From Moorena producens 3L (GTDB lineage Bacteria; Cyanobacteriota; Cyanobacteriia; Cyanobacteriales; Coleofasciculaceae), in NCBI RefSeq assembly GCF_000211815.1, contig NZ_GL890964.1, positions 37,409 through 101,408 of the forward strand: DNA of 64,000 nucleotides, in the 5' to 3' direction. The notes under the pieces are model-generated. The model had not been told where the DNA came from. It was given only the letters and a program-made list of their open reading frames with translations, and made no database searches. Both the position numbers and the translations under genes were made by a program. This document shows, piece after piece, positions 26,464 through 34,976 of the stretch. Within the stretch, counting starts at the first letter, position 1, and each line of letters opens with the position of its first letter.

Positions 26464-27038
26464 TGAGTTACGACCTAATTTTTATGCTAGAAGAACCCTC
26501 CATGAAAAACGTTTTAGATCAACTACTACCCCAAATTATCCCCAATGAAATTACCTATATTTGTATTACCCACCAAGGCAAACAGGACTTATGGAAATCT
26601 ATTCCCAAGAAAATTCAAGCCTTTCAATATAGTCCTGACACTAGATTCATTATCGTCCATGACCAAGACTCCCATGATTGCAAAAAACTAAAATCCGAAC
26701 TATTAGAAATTTGTCAAACTGCCGGAAAATCCAAGAATGTGATGATTCGGATCATCTGCCATGAATTAGAATCCTGGTTCTTAGGAGACTTAGCCGCAGT
26801 CGAAAAAGCCTATAGAATGAAACCTGATAGCCTCAGTAAACAACAAAGTAAACAGAAATACCGTAACCCCGATCAGCTTGATTCTGCAAAACAAGAGCTT
26901 AAACGTTTAGTTAAGGAATATTATCCAGGAACCCATTCTAAAAAAATTGCACCTCATTTATCTTTAACTGACAATACATCCCACAGTTTTCAAGTCTTTA
27001 TTAAAGGTATTAAACATCTCCTATCGGTATCACCATGA
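26463..27038 (+). CDS. DUF4276/Toprim-like partner of the ATPase
   Basis: A 191-residue protein starting within the ATPase stop codon. It opens with LIFMLEEPSMKNVLDQLLP and later has TRFIIVHDQDSHDCKKLK: an early Glu plus a DxD motif at the end of a beta strand, the layout of Toprim-like nuclease folds and of the DUF4276 family. ICHELESWFLGDLAAVEKAY is the DUF4276-type hallmark. Coupled ATPase + Toprim-like gene pairs are a known design of anti-phage modules (PARIS, OLD-type). Nuclease activity and defence role are inferred. Confidence 0.75.
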   Translation: MSYDLIFMLEEPSMKNVLDQLLPQIIPNEITYICITHQGKQDLWKSIPKKIQAFQYSPDTRFIIVHDQDSHDCKKLKSELLEICQTAGKSKNVMIRIICHELESWFLGDLAAVEKAYRMKPDSLSKQQSKQKYRNPDQLDSAKQELKRLVKEYYPGTHSKKIAPHLSLTDNTSHSFQVFIKGIKHLLSVSP

Positions 27039-27119
27039 CCAACAAAATCTATGCCTTTTGCCTTTTGCCTTTTGCCTTGTCAACATCCACGGTTTATGAG
27101 ACTTATGCAAGAGGTCTAT

Positions 27120-28154
27120 TTACAAGCGTCTGCGAATTGCTTCTACAATGTTTCGGGTTCGGTGAAGATTCATTAACAAGGCTAGGGTCAATTTTACCGG
27201 TAAAAATGCCCAGCTTAATGCTAACATCAAGGGGTTGGGTTTCATCGAAGCATAGGAGTAACCATGGTTGAGCATGTTAGTATAGGTTACTTGCTGGCAA
27301 ATATGAATCTCTGTGACGGAAAGTCCGCCACGCCGCCATTTTCCAGTGGTATTGGGGTCAATCCCCCGACTTTTTGGTGTAATTTGCTTATGGGATGAGA
27401 CACCACCTTCATTTTGAGGAACATCCAACATTTTAGGTTGGAACTCCAGACCCAGAAACTGGCAAATCTGTTCCAGGGTCTGTTCTGGATTTGTTACCAA
27501 ATCTTCAAATCTCACCGTACGACATCGCGGATGATTGGCAAATTTTTCAGCAGCGTTAATCGAGGCATTCCAAAGTTTTGAGATGGTAAAGGGATGATAA
27601 TTGCACCAAGACCGGAAGACTTCTCGATAGGGAATATTCTTGGCACCCAGGAATTTGATTCGCCACTTATATTTTTGTGACAGCAGTACGTCTCGGGGGT
27701 CACGAACCATATTAATAATCCGGCTTTCGGGATAAAGTTCGAGGATTTCAGCCATGTATAAGACATTGCGCGGAGTTTGTTCACAAGGAATCTTCTTACC
27801 GTTGTTGGCAGCTTTGTATTCCAGAAATACCTTAAAGACATCCCCAGAGGTTAGTCTTGACTCCGGAAGCTGGGAAATAATTACTTTGGCTTCTTCACTA
27901 AAATGACTGGGATCCCCTGGACGCAGAACATCACTATGCTGAATTGATAAGAGGCGAGCGGCTAGCTGTTCTGCTTCTGCCTGAGTCAGGTAAGAGTCCC
28001 GATGCTGCTCGGACCATAACTGCCCAAAAAAATGGAGTTCCTCAAAGGTGAAAACCTCTGAATTTAATCCCAAGATTAGACCCATCAGAGTAGTTCCACT
28101 ACGGGAGTTTCCCACTACAAATATCTGTTCCACTCTGGGTTGATGATCAATCAT
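27120..28154 (-). CDS. Sulfotransferase family protein
   Basis: A 344-residue PAPS-dependent sulfotransferase. The 5'-phosphosulfate loop is IFVVGNSRSGTTLMGLILG (about residues 11-29), and the 3'-phosphate motif RIINMVRDPRDVLLSQKY is near residue 140. FEDLVTNPEQTLEQICQFLGL fits the family C-terminal part. No signal peptide. Among glycosyltransferase and O-antigen-ligase-like genes it probably sulfates a surface glycan or lipid, but the acceptor is unknown. It converges on the defence pair, with an 82-nt gap. Confidence 0.9.
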   Translation of the reverse strand: MIDHQPRVEQIFVVGNSRSGTTLMGLILGLNSEVFTFEELHFFGQLWSEQHRDSYLTQAEAEQLAARLLSIQHSDVLRPGDPSHFSEEAKVIISQLPESRLTSGDVFKVFLEYKAANNGKKIPCEQTPRNVLYMAEILELYPESRIINMVRDPRDVLLSQKYKWRIKFLGAKNIPYREVFRSWCNYHPFTISKLWNASINAAEKFANHPRCRTVRFEDLVTNPEQTLEQICQFLGLEFQPKMLDVPQNEGGVSSHKQITPKSRGIDPNTTGKWRRGGLSVTEIHICQQVTYTNMLNHGYSYASMKPNPLMLALSWAFLPVKLTLALLMNLHRTRNIVEAIRRRL

Positions 28155-28383
28155 GATGGGCTGATGGGGTGATAGGGTGATGGGGGAATTGCCAACAGTA
28201 TGATGATAAGTATATCAGCACTAAGGATTCAGCATAGCAAAAAAATCCTTGTCTTTTTTTGATACTGTTCTCTTTTGCATTTTGCCTTTTTCCTTAAAAA
28301 GTGGTGCGTTACGGGGCTACTGGCTACAAAGTTGAATATGATGGTAATGCCGCCCCTAACGCACCCTACTCCTTTTGCCTGTT

Positions 28384-28465
28384 CCCGATTCCCGATTCCC
28401 GATTCCCGATTCCCGATTCCCGATTCCCTACTCCCTATTCCCTACTCCCTACTCCCTATTCTCTT
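28384..28465. repeat. Heptamer tandem repeat (CCCGATT then CCCTATT/CCCTACT)
   Basis: About six CCCGATT units followed by CCCTACT/CCCTATT units. The end of the tract gives the last codons and stop of the adjacent minus-strand gene (NRE then TAG). Confidence 0.9.
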
Positions 28466-29849
28466 GTTGAACAGACCAGGAATTAACTACTAGTCCAGCC
28501 AGTAACCAAAAATAAAAACTAAAGGGTCGCAGTTTAAATGTCCGTTCCACAAAGGTGTACAAAAAAGAAACAATAATTATAGTACAAAGCATCACTCCAA
28601 GGGATTTGTATTCCAGGGATGAAGAGGATTTAATTAGAGATTGAGAGGTTTGGTAAAGCCGTAGCAAGATTAGCCAAAAAATCCCCAAACCAACAATTCC
28701 AAAATATCCCAGGAAGGCAAACCAGTAGGCATCTTCTAGGAGTTCCACATGCCAGGATAAATGCCGTTGTTCATCTGGGGAGAGAATCACCGAATTTTCT
28801 ATTCCTCTTTGTAAGGCTCCAGGCTCTGGACCAAAGCCAAACCAGCCTCCTGAATTCATTAAACCATTAACAATAGTCTTGGCTGCCCAACCCCGCTGAG
28901 CTTCTAAGTTGTGTTGCCAGTAATCTGGAGAAAAAATCGAGAAGAAATAGGAAGTCAGATCAGGTATTTCACCGTCTTCAGACACTGAAGCTGCTGATGT
29001 TTGAAGATTCAATAATGGGGAAATCAATACTACAGTTATCAAAAGTGCTGTAGCAAACCAGAGGATGAGGGCAGTATCTCTTTTTCTGTTGAGATGAATT
29101 AAGACTAGAATAGGAATTAGTAGCGATATCATCAGTCCAGCTCGCTTTTTGGAAGCAAAGTTAGCGAAATAGAGCACTAAAATACTAGCGGAGTCTTTGA
29201 AAGTGGGAATAATATGACTAGAGTTGGTGTAGACATGGCTAATAAATACTGAAATTGCTAACATCAGGAATCCTGAGAGGATGGCACTGTCGCCAAAGGT
29301 GCCAATGCTGGCATTTTTGGCAGCCATTGTGCCGGAGTGGATGACTTGCCTGGTGAATAGTTTCTGACTGATGCTGGCGGGTAAGAAGTATTGGATGGAG
29401 GCTATACCTGCCTGGATTAAACTGGCTAGTCTAATACTTTTTAATAAGGTGGCAAGCTGTTCGATAGAAATGTCAATATTAACAACAGTATAGTAAACGG
29501 AGATATACCGAAAATTAGTGCGTAAGTTTTTTATGCTGCCTGGAATTCCAGCATGGTTAACCACAATGGAAATCATGCTAGCAATGAAAAAGGCAATAAT
29601 TAGGATATCTAGGGGGGTTTTTCGTATACCTTTACCAGAGGATAGCCGCAGGTAAATTACCCTTACCATTAGGATGTAAAGGATAATTTCGGGAACAAAA
29701 CGTATTAAGGCGATTAACGGTGAGGGTAAGGGCAGCCAGTTGAGAACAAAGTCTTCAAAGGGTTGGTAGATGGTGAGGGTTAAAATTATAGCAAATGGTA
29801 GTTGCCCTGTTTGCATCGCCCATCTATACCAGGCAATTATTTTGTTCAT
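28449..29849 (-). CDS. O-antigen ligase/polymerase-like multi-spanning membrane protein
   Basis: A 466-residue protein with about ten to twelve hydrophobic helices and a large non-membrane loop in the C-terminal half (SYFFSIFSPDYWQHNLEAQRGWAAKT...), the usual layout of Wzy/WaaL-type polymerases and ligases. Near the C-terminus EDAYWFAFLGYFGIVGLGIFWLILLRLY fits the conserved last periplasmic part. Family assignment rests on topology and context (glycosyltransferases on both sides, sulfotransferase next door). The C-terminal NRE and stop are read from a heptamer repeat, so the natural end may have been altered. Confidence 0.7.
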   Translation of the reverse strand: MNKIIAWYRWAMQTGQLPFAIILTLTIYQPFEDFVLNWLPLPSPLIALIRFVPEIILYILMVRVIYLRLSSGKGIRKTPLDILIIAFFIASMISIVVNHAGIPGSIKNLRTNFRYISVYYTVVNIDISIEQLATLLKSIRLASLIQAGIASIQYFLPASISQKLFTRQVIHSGTMAAKNASIGTFGDSAILSGFLMLAISVFISHVYTNSSHIIPTFKDSASILVLYFANFASKKRAGLMISLLIPILVLIHLNRKRDTALILWFATALLITVVLISPLLNLQTSAASVSEDGEIPDLTSYFFSIFSPDYWQHNLEAQRGWAAKTIVNGLMNSGGWFGFGPEPGALQRGIENSVILSPDEQRHLSWHVELLEDAYWFAFLGYFGIVGLGIFWLILLRLYQTSQSLIKSSSSLEYKSLGVMLCTIIIVSFLYTFVERTFKLRPFSFYFWLLAGLVVNSWSVQQENRE

Positions 29850-30169
29850 TGTTGGAAGTTGAAAGTAGGGAGTCGGGAGTAGGGAGTCGGGAGTCGGGAG
29901 TCGGGAGTCGGGAGTCGGGAGTCGGGAGTCGGGAGTGGAAAGTGGAAAATTTTCTAAATGCCTGTTCCTTTATGATTTTATTCAGTGGTATTGTAACTAA
30001 GTTAGAAATTATGCCTACATCTAAGCTACAGCGGTTTTCATATTAGTGGAGTACACACACGGATTTTTTGCCTGTTCCCTATTCCCTATTCCCTATTCCC
30101 TATTCCCTATTCCCTATTCCCTATTCCCTATTCCCTATTCCCTGTTCCCTGTTTCCGGTGCTATAAGCT
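29850..30169. other. Intergenic with two heptamer tandem repeats
   Basis: GGGAGTC repeats (about 29869-29937, near ten units) and CCCTATT repeats (about 30069-30152, near twelve units). Divergent promoters of the membrane protein and the glycosyltransferase must lie around or between them. Confidence 0.7.
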
Positions 30170-31276
30170 ATGTCTGTTGCTTTAATTGCCCATTACCTTG
30201 GTCCTCGCTTAGGCATTGGGCAGTATCTAAATCGATTACTACCACCTCTAGTTGAGGAACTGATCAGCCGAGGCACTAAGGTGAAAATCTTGGCTTCTCC
30301 GAATGCGTTTGAGAATACCCCTACCCTACAGGAGTTGGCAGATAGTGTTAATATCCTACCACCGCTGGATTACTCCCCAGCTAAGCGGTATGGTTGGGTG
30401 GCGACTCGCTTTAATGGGTATTGTGCTCAAGCAGGAGTAGAGGCTCTTGTCTGGCTATCTAACCCGATCGTTCTGCCGTGGCATCCACCTACTATTGCAG
30501 TGCTTCATGATGTGAATGAATGGAAAGCGGCTAATAAGTATGGCGATCGCATAAAAACGGCTTTGCGATCGCTAATTTACCTGGATGCCTCGATTCGTTT
30601 TGCCCAGCAGATTATAGTCGTCAGCAAAGCTACCGAGAATGACCTGCTACACTTTCGCCCTAACCCAAGGCTTCAACAGAAGCTGAAAACTATTCCCAAT
30701 GGAGTAGACTCAGCCCTAGCTAAGTTACCGACCGTCTCAATTCCTGCTCCCACTGGTCCATTCTTGTTATCCGTAGGTCGGATCGATCCAGCTGCTAAGC
30801 GTTTACCGGAAGCTGTGGCATTAACCACTCAACTCAGAGAGCTCAGTGGTGAACCTTGGGAATTGCATTTAGTGGGAGGGATGAATACTTCCACCCAAGC
30901 TAGCGGTGAAGCATTCCTCAAGTCAATTGAGAGCTTGCCTTGGGTTCAGTATCATGGCCACATAAGCGATCGCATTCTGGCTCAATGGTATCGAGAGGCA
31001 ACAGCGGTAGTGTTTCTATCTGACCGGGAGGGATTTGGACTACCGATTGCCGAAGCGGCATCATTTGGTCGCTTTGTGGTGGTATCTCAAGGGAATCAAG
31101 CTGGTTTGGAAGCGGGGGGGTCTGCCATCATTACCGTTGACCCTGATCAGCCCAGGGAGGCAGCCGAGAAGGTAATGGGTGGCTTGAAAGAAAAACAATT
31201 AGCTGAGATTAGTAGTAATTTGCCGAAGTGGGAAACAGCAGCAATGGCTTATGCTGATGCCATTAATGAACTATAG
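30170..31276 (+). CDS. Glycosyltransferase family 4
   Basis: A 368-residue GT-B glycosyltransferase: VALIAHYLGPRLGIGQYLNRLLPPLVEEL at the acceptor side, AVLHDVNEWKAANKYGDRIKT, VSKATENDLLHF, IPNGVDSALAKLP, SVGRIDPAAKRLPEAV and FLSDREGFGLPIAEAASFGRFVVVS with the donor-site Glu residues. Full length and intact. Its 30878-31162 segment is duplicated at 48701-49012, beyond the 4-hydroxybenzoate cluster, so this gene marks the left border of that block. Last gene of the polysaccharide locus on this side. Confidence 0.92.
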   Translation: MSVALIAHYLGPRLGIGQYLNRLLPPLVEELISRGTKVKILASPNAFENTPTLQELADSVNILPPLDYSPAKRYGWVATRFNGYCAQAGVEALVWLSNPIVLPWHPPTIAVLHDVNEWKAANKYGDRIKTALRSLIYLDASIRFAQQIIVVSKATENDLLHFRPNPRLQQKLKTIPNGVDSALAKLPTVSIPAPTGPFLLSVGRIDPAAKRLPEAVALTTQLRELSGEPWELHLVGGMNTSTQASGEAFLKSIESLPWVQYHGHISDRILAQWYREATAVVFLSDREGFGLPIAEAASFGRFVVVSQGNQAGLEAGGSAIITVDPDQPREAAEKVMGGLKEKQLAEISSNLPKWETAAMAYADAINEL

Positions 31277-31342
31277 TGCAGGGGGCTGCTGAAATCTCTT
31301 ACCCTGCTCCCGGTTGTACCGTTTTGTCAAAGGGGAACCTCA

Positions 31343-31376
31343 AGTGGGAGGACACACGATTGTGTTTACTCCCACT
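31343..31376. terminator. Bidirectional terminator-like hairpin
   Basis: AGTGGGAG (31343-31350) pairs with CTCCCACT (31369-31376), with ACAC/GTGT extending the stem inside. It lies between two convergent genes (glycosyltransferase and TauE). No long U-tract. Confidence 0.45.
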
Positions 31377-31415
31377 GATGCTTCACTTTTAATGATAAAA
31401 CCTAGAATCACTCAA

Positions 31416-32489
31416 TTAAGCGCGTCTCAGTTTTGTGCGATACATCAGATAATAAAATGAAGTAAATAAAATCAGGGCAAACAATCCAGCCGAAACTACG
31501 GATGTCGTGAGCGGAATCAACAGTAAAGAAGTCAGCAATTCAATTACAATTAAACTAATCAAAATCCCAACCACCATTTGGCGTTCCATAAGACTACAAA
31601 GAATTGCTCCGGTTGGCGCACCCACTACCACAACCGGAACCGCTGCTAACCAATAATTACTGACGGGAGTGACAAAATCCCCCAGGATAAAGTTATGAAT
31701 TAAAAAGCCTGTGACGGCATTAATTGCCATCAAAATCACTGAAGTTGGAGTGCTAACTTTCTCACACAAACCAAACAGTAACACCATTACAGAGTAGGCA
31801 AAAACATCCATTCCACTCCCAACTAACCCACTAATCATACCGCCCATTACTCCGACGACTAGAGATAAAATTTTTTCTCGTTTACCCCAGTGTTCAATCG
31901 TAAAATTACGTTCAGTCTTAGTTAAATTTAATTGAATTAAAATGAGGGCAAAACTGCTCACCATCATTGTAAATGAAATTTTTATGACTTCGGGAGGAAG
32001 TAAAGGAGCCAGAAAAGCTGTTCCCATAAAAATACCTGGAATTCCCCCTAAACTCACCCAACGAATTAACTTCCATTCTACTGGAGTTTTCATAGCAACA
32101 ATCGTAAAAGATGCGGCACTCATTCCAATACTTTGAATGGCTAAAGAAAAGAGTTTTGCATCGGGGGGAGAGACGTGAAGCCACTTTGTTAAAGCTGGAA
32201 AAGCAACTGCGCCTCCTCCCATACTTGTCGCTCCTGCAACCATGGAACCAAAGACCATTGTGAAGGCAAATTCCCAATGTTCAATCAGCTTATAAATAGC
32301 TCGACTGGGTTCAAGAATAATCAGCCAGCTTGTCCAAACTGTGAGTACACACAATAGACTATAACGAATAGAACGTTGGGATAAAATAAACTGAAACAAT
32401 GAATACATAAAATTTAAAAGATTGAATATTATTTGATTGATATGGAAAATAATTTTAGAAGCTTTTTGATTTCGGTTTTGGTAAAACAT
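31416..32489 (-). CDS. TauE/SafE-family permease
   Basis: A 357-residue membrane protein with about eight to nine helices and the two-fold TauE/SafE layout: AFTMVFGSMVAGATSMGGGAVAFPAL in the first half and VVGVMGGMISGLVGSGMDVFAYSVMVLLFG in the second. Family members export sulfite, sulfonates or organic anions. The N-terminus may be over-long; a later Met is possible. It is the last minus-strand gene of the 4-hydroxybenzoate block, so export of an anionic aromatic is an attractive guess, without direct evidence. Confidence 0.82.
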   Translation of the reverse strand: MFYQNRNQKASKIIFHINQIIFNLLNFMYSLFQFILSQRSIRYSLLCVLTVWTSWLIILEPSRAIYKLIEHWEFAFTMVFGSMVAGATSMGGGAVAFPALTKWLHVSPPDAKLFSLAIQSIGMSAASFTIVAMKTPVEWKLIRWVSLGGIPGIFMGTAFLAPLLPPEVIKISFTMMVSSFALILIQLNLTKTERNFTIEHWGKREKILSLVVGVMGGMISGLVGSGMDVFAYSVMVLLFGLCEKVSTPTSVILMAINAVTGFLIHNFILGDFVTPVSNYWLAAVPVVVVGAPTGAILCSLMERQMVVGILISLIVIELLTSLLLIPLTTSVVSAGLFALILFTSFYYLMYRTKLRRA

Positions 32490-32989
32490 AATTACTATTG
32501 TTTAGCTTTATGATTATCAAAAAATGACATGAGAGAGATTTAAAGCATCATCAAAATATGATAATTTAATCAACAAACAAACTATTGAGTTAAGTTTCAT
32601 CAGTTGTAACAAAAAATCTAATCAGTTGAGCATCAGAAAGTGAAGGGTTTTTGATCTTTGATAAATAGTGTTTTTAAATAGTCGAGTTCAACTACCATCA
32701 ATAAGGGCAGAGCTGTTTCATTTTCAGGAATAAATTTACAGGTCAATCGGTTGAAAGGGAGCTGGGGTGCTGGAGAGAGAGTATTTTTAGTAAGAAAAAT
32801 ATCCCTATCTCCCTACCCGTGAAATTTTAGTCGAACTATGAAACAGCCCTGCCTCAATAAGGGGGATCTGAAGGGAGTAAAAGTAAAAATCTAGAGAGAG
32901 ATAAGAAAGATGTCTGGAATCAGAAAATTGCAGAATGCATAATATTTATGTTGAAATAGCACCAGACATCTCTATCTATTGTGATGAAC
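32490..32989. other. Intergenic, 500 nt
   Basis: AT-rich upstream of the TauE-like gene; nothing recognised except a weak GGAGAGAGAG purine tract near 32770. Confidence 0.4.
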
Positions 32990-33610
32990 TTAGAAAGGAA
33001 GAGGCCCAGGAACTTGAATTCCTTTCTGAACCGCAGGACGTTCTGCAATTTGATCATGCCATGGGATTAAGCTGGAAAACTGATCGAAGCTAAATCCCAT
33101 ACGTTTAGCAGTATAAATCCAACCCCAATGGGCAATATCTACAATGGAGTATTCATCACCGCAGAGATATTTTTGCTGCTTCAAACGTTGTTCAAGGACA
33201 CCATACAGCCTTTCAGTTTCTTTGGTATAGCGTTCAATTGCGTAAGGGATTTTTTCGGGAGCAAACAAGGCAAAGTGTGCTCGTTGTCCGAACATTGGCC
33301 CAATAGAAGCCGCTTGGAAAAAGAGCCATTGAATTGCTTCCCAACGACCTTGAGTTGATTGCGGTACTAACCGTCCAGTTTTATCTGCAAGATAGAGTAA
33401 AATTGCACAGGATTCAAATACCGTTTGTCCAGTTTCTTGATCTACAATTACTGGAACTTTAGCATTAGGATTGAGTGCAACAAATTCTTATTTAAATTGT
33501 TCTCCTTCATAGACATTTATATGCTTTACAGTGTAAGAAAGTTCAAGTTCTTCCAAACAAATAGAAATTTTGTGACCGTTTGGGGTATTGTGTGTGTACA
33601 GTTCAATCAT
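32990..33610 (-). pseudogene. Glutathione S-transferase, nonsense-mutated
   Basis: Reading from ATG 33610 gives a typical GST N-terminus (MIELYTHNTPNGHKISICLEELELSY...) that meets a TAA at codon 41 (33488-33490). The same frame then continues without interruption (EFVALNPNAKVPVIVDQETGQTVFESCAILLYLADKTGRL...) through the C-terminal helical domain to 32990. The whole is about 206 codons, a normal length for bacterial GSTs of the YghU/YfcG type, with one in-frame stop. The downstream part alone (from 33295) would lack the glutathione-binding thioredoxin fold. Confidence 0.85.
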
Positions 33611-33774
33611 TGAAGACTCTTGGGTTGATTAGTGAAATGTTCAGTGAACTTGAGAGGAAATCATCAAGATTTAATTGTTTTAAAATAATTAAATCTTGCT
33701 TGATTTGTTTTAATTTTTTATACTCTCAATATCTTTATATTACTACAATTAATTGTAGCTTAATTCCGGATGAT

Positions 33775-34866
33775 TTATCTTGTTTTTTTTGATAAATTAT
33801 TACTCACAAATAATAATGCCAATACAATCACTAATCCGGAATTAAAAATTGAAGGTTCAGGTACAGATTGAAGGGGATATTCTTGAGTCGCTTTGACAAT
33901 ACTCAGCACTTCAGAAACCTCAGAAAGAGATTTCTGAGCCTGATTTGCAAATAAATTATGAGAACGAACAGTAGGATGAATGGGATTCCAGAATACAAAT
34001 TCATCAGGATTGGTTGCATTCGTATCTAAAAAAGCCTCTGTGACATTAGAAAAGCCAAAGTTAGCTGGATTTTCTATAGCTTGATTCAGGGCTGAATACA
34101 TATCAACCTGAATAATATTGATGTCTGAATTTTGTTCAACTTCTTCTAAAGCTATTTGCAACGCCGCATTATGATCTCGGGTAGCTTGTGCCAGTCTTTG
34201 CTGAACTTCAGGAGAACCATTAACAGCAAGGGGAATTGCACCTAAATCAAAAATATTAGGTATCATAATATTTTTTGCCCCTGCATCGGCTAACTTATCA
34301 ATTGTTGTTAATAAGTTGGTAATGGGTGTATCAACTTCCGTTAAACTTAAACCCACATAATCATTACCTCCTCCCCAAACCATATAAAGTGCATCGGGAT
34401 CGGCAACGGGATTTTCGGCGACAAAATCATCAATTTGTGTTTGGATTCCCGGTAAAGGCAGTAGGTTATCGGGTAAAACATCTGTTCTCGGATTGAGAAC
34501 ATTATCGGTTCCTGTCGTTGCACCTCCATGGGCGACATTATTTTCAGGATTGATCTCTAAACCCAACTCAGGGATTAAAGTTTCAATCCAAATTATCCCA
34601 TTGGTAAAACGTCCTTCAAAATTTGGAAATTCTGGAAAAATACCGTTAGTCAGTTCAAACAAATTCCCATCATCAGAAAAACTATCTCCAAAAACATAAA
34701 CATCGCTAAAAAGTTTGCCGGGAAGATAACCCTGATATTGACCAACTGTTAGGTAATGATCAATGGGACTCTTGGCTGTACCATTTGCGATCGCATCAGC
34801 CACTTCTGGATATTGAGAAAGATAAAAATCCTCATCAAAGATTTGATCGATAGTGATGCTCATCAA
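33775..34866 (-). CDS. SGNH/GDSL hydrolase with PEP-CTERM tail
   Basis: A 363-residue esterase/lipase-like protein. Residues about 5-55 form the DEDFYLSQYPEVADAI...HYLTVGQYQGYLPG segment common in cyanobacterial exported proteins. The SGNH domain has block I VYVFGDSFSDDGN (catalytic Ser), GGNDY and block V NPIHPTVRSH (Asp/His pair region). The tail VPEPSIFNSGLVIVLALLFVSN then KKTR is a PEP-CTERM signal, so it is likely cell-surface. No classical N-terminal signal peptide is seen. It lies downstream of exported cupins in the aromatic cluster; hydrolysis of an aryl ester is possible but unproven. Confidence 0.85.
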   Translation of the reverse strand: MMSITIDQIFDEDFYLSQYPEVADAIANGTAKSPIDHYLTVGQYQGYLPGKLFSDVYVFGDSFSDDGNLFELTNGIFPEFPNFEGRFTNGIIWIETLIPELGLEINPENNVAHGGATTGTDNVLNPRTDVLPDNLLPLPGIQTQIDDFVAENPVADPDALYMVWGGGNDYVGLSLTEVDTPITNLLTTIDKLADAGAKNIMIPNIFDLGAIPLAVNGSPEVQQRLAQATRDHNAALQIALEEVEQNSDINIIQVDMYSALNQAIENPANFGFSNVTEAFLDTNATNPDEFVFWNPIHPTVRSHNLFANQAQKSLSEVSEVLSIVKATQEYPLQSVPEPSIFNSGLVIVLALLFVSNNLSKKTR

Positions 34867-34976
34867 AAATTTATCCTTGTCCTAGTTGATTTATCAATTT
34901 AAGTCCTAGAGCGGGATTTTTACCCACTCCAGTTTTGAGTTTTTAATATTGAAAAAGTCTGACGCTAAACTTCTGT

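Noticed and set aside
27035..27271. 78-codon plus-strand ORF after the Toprim-like gene
   Set aside because: Starts in a TTTTGCC repeat and runs antisense to the sulfotransferase; a third defence gene is not supported.
28384..28465. Regular repeats suggestive of a CRISPR array (also 14885, 29869, 30069)
   Set aside because: Head-to-tail 7-nt units with no spacers and no cas genes; simple tandem repeats.
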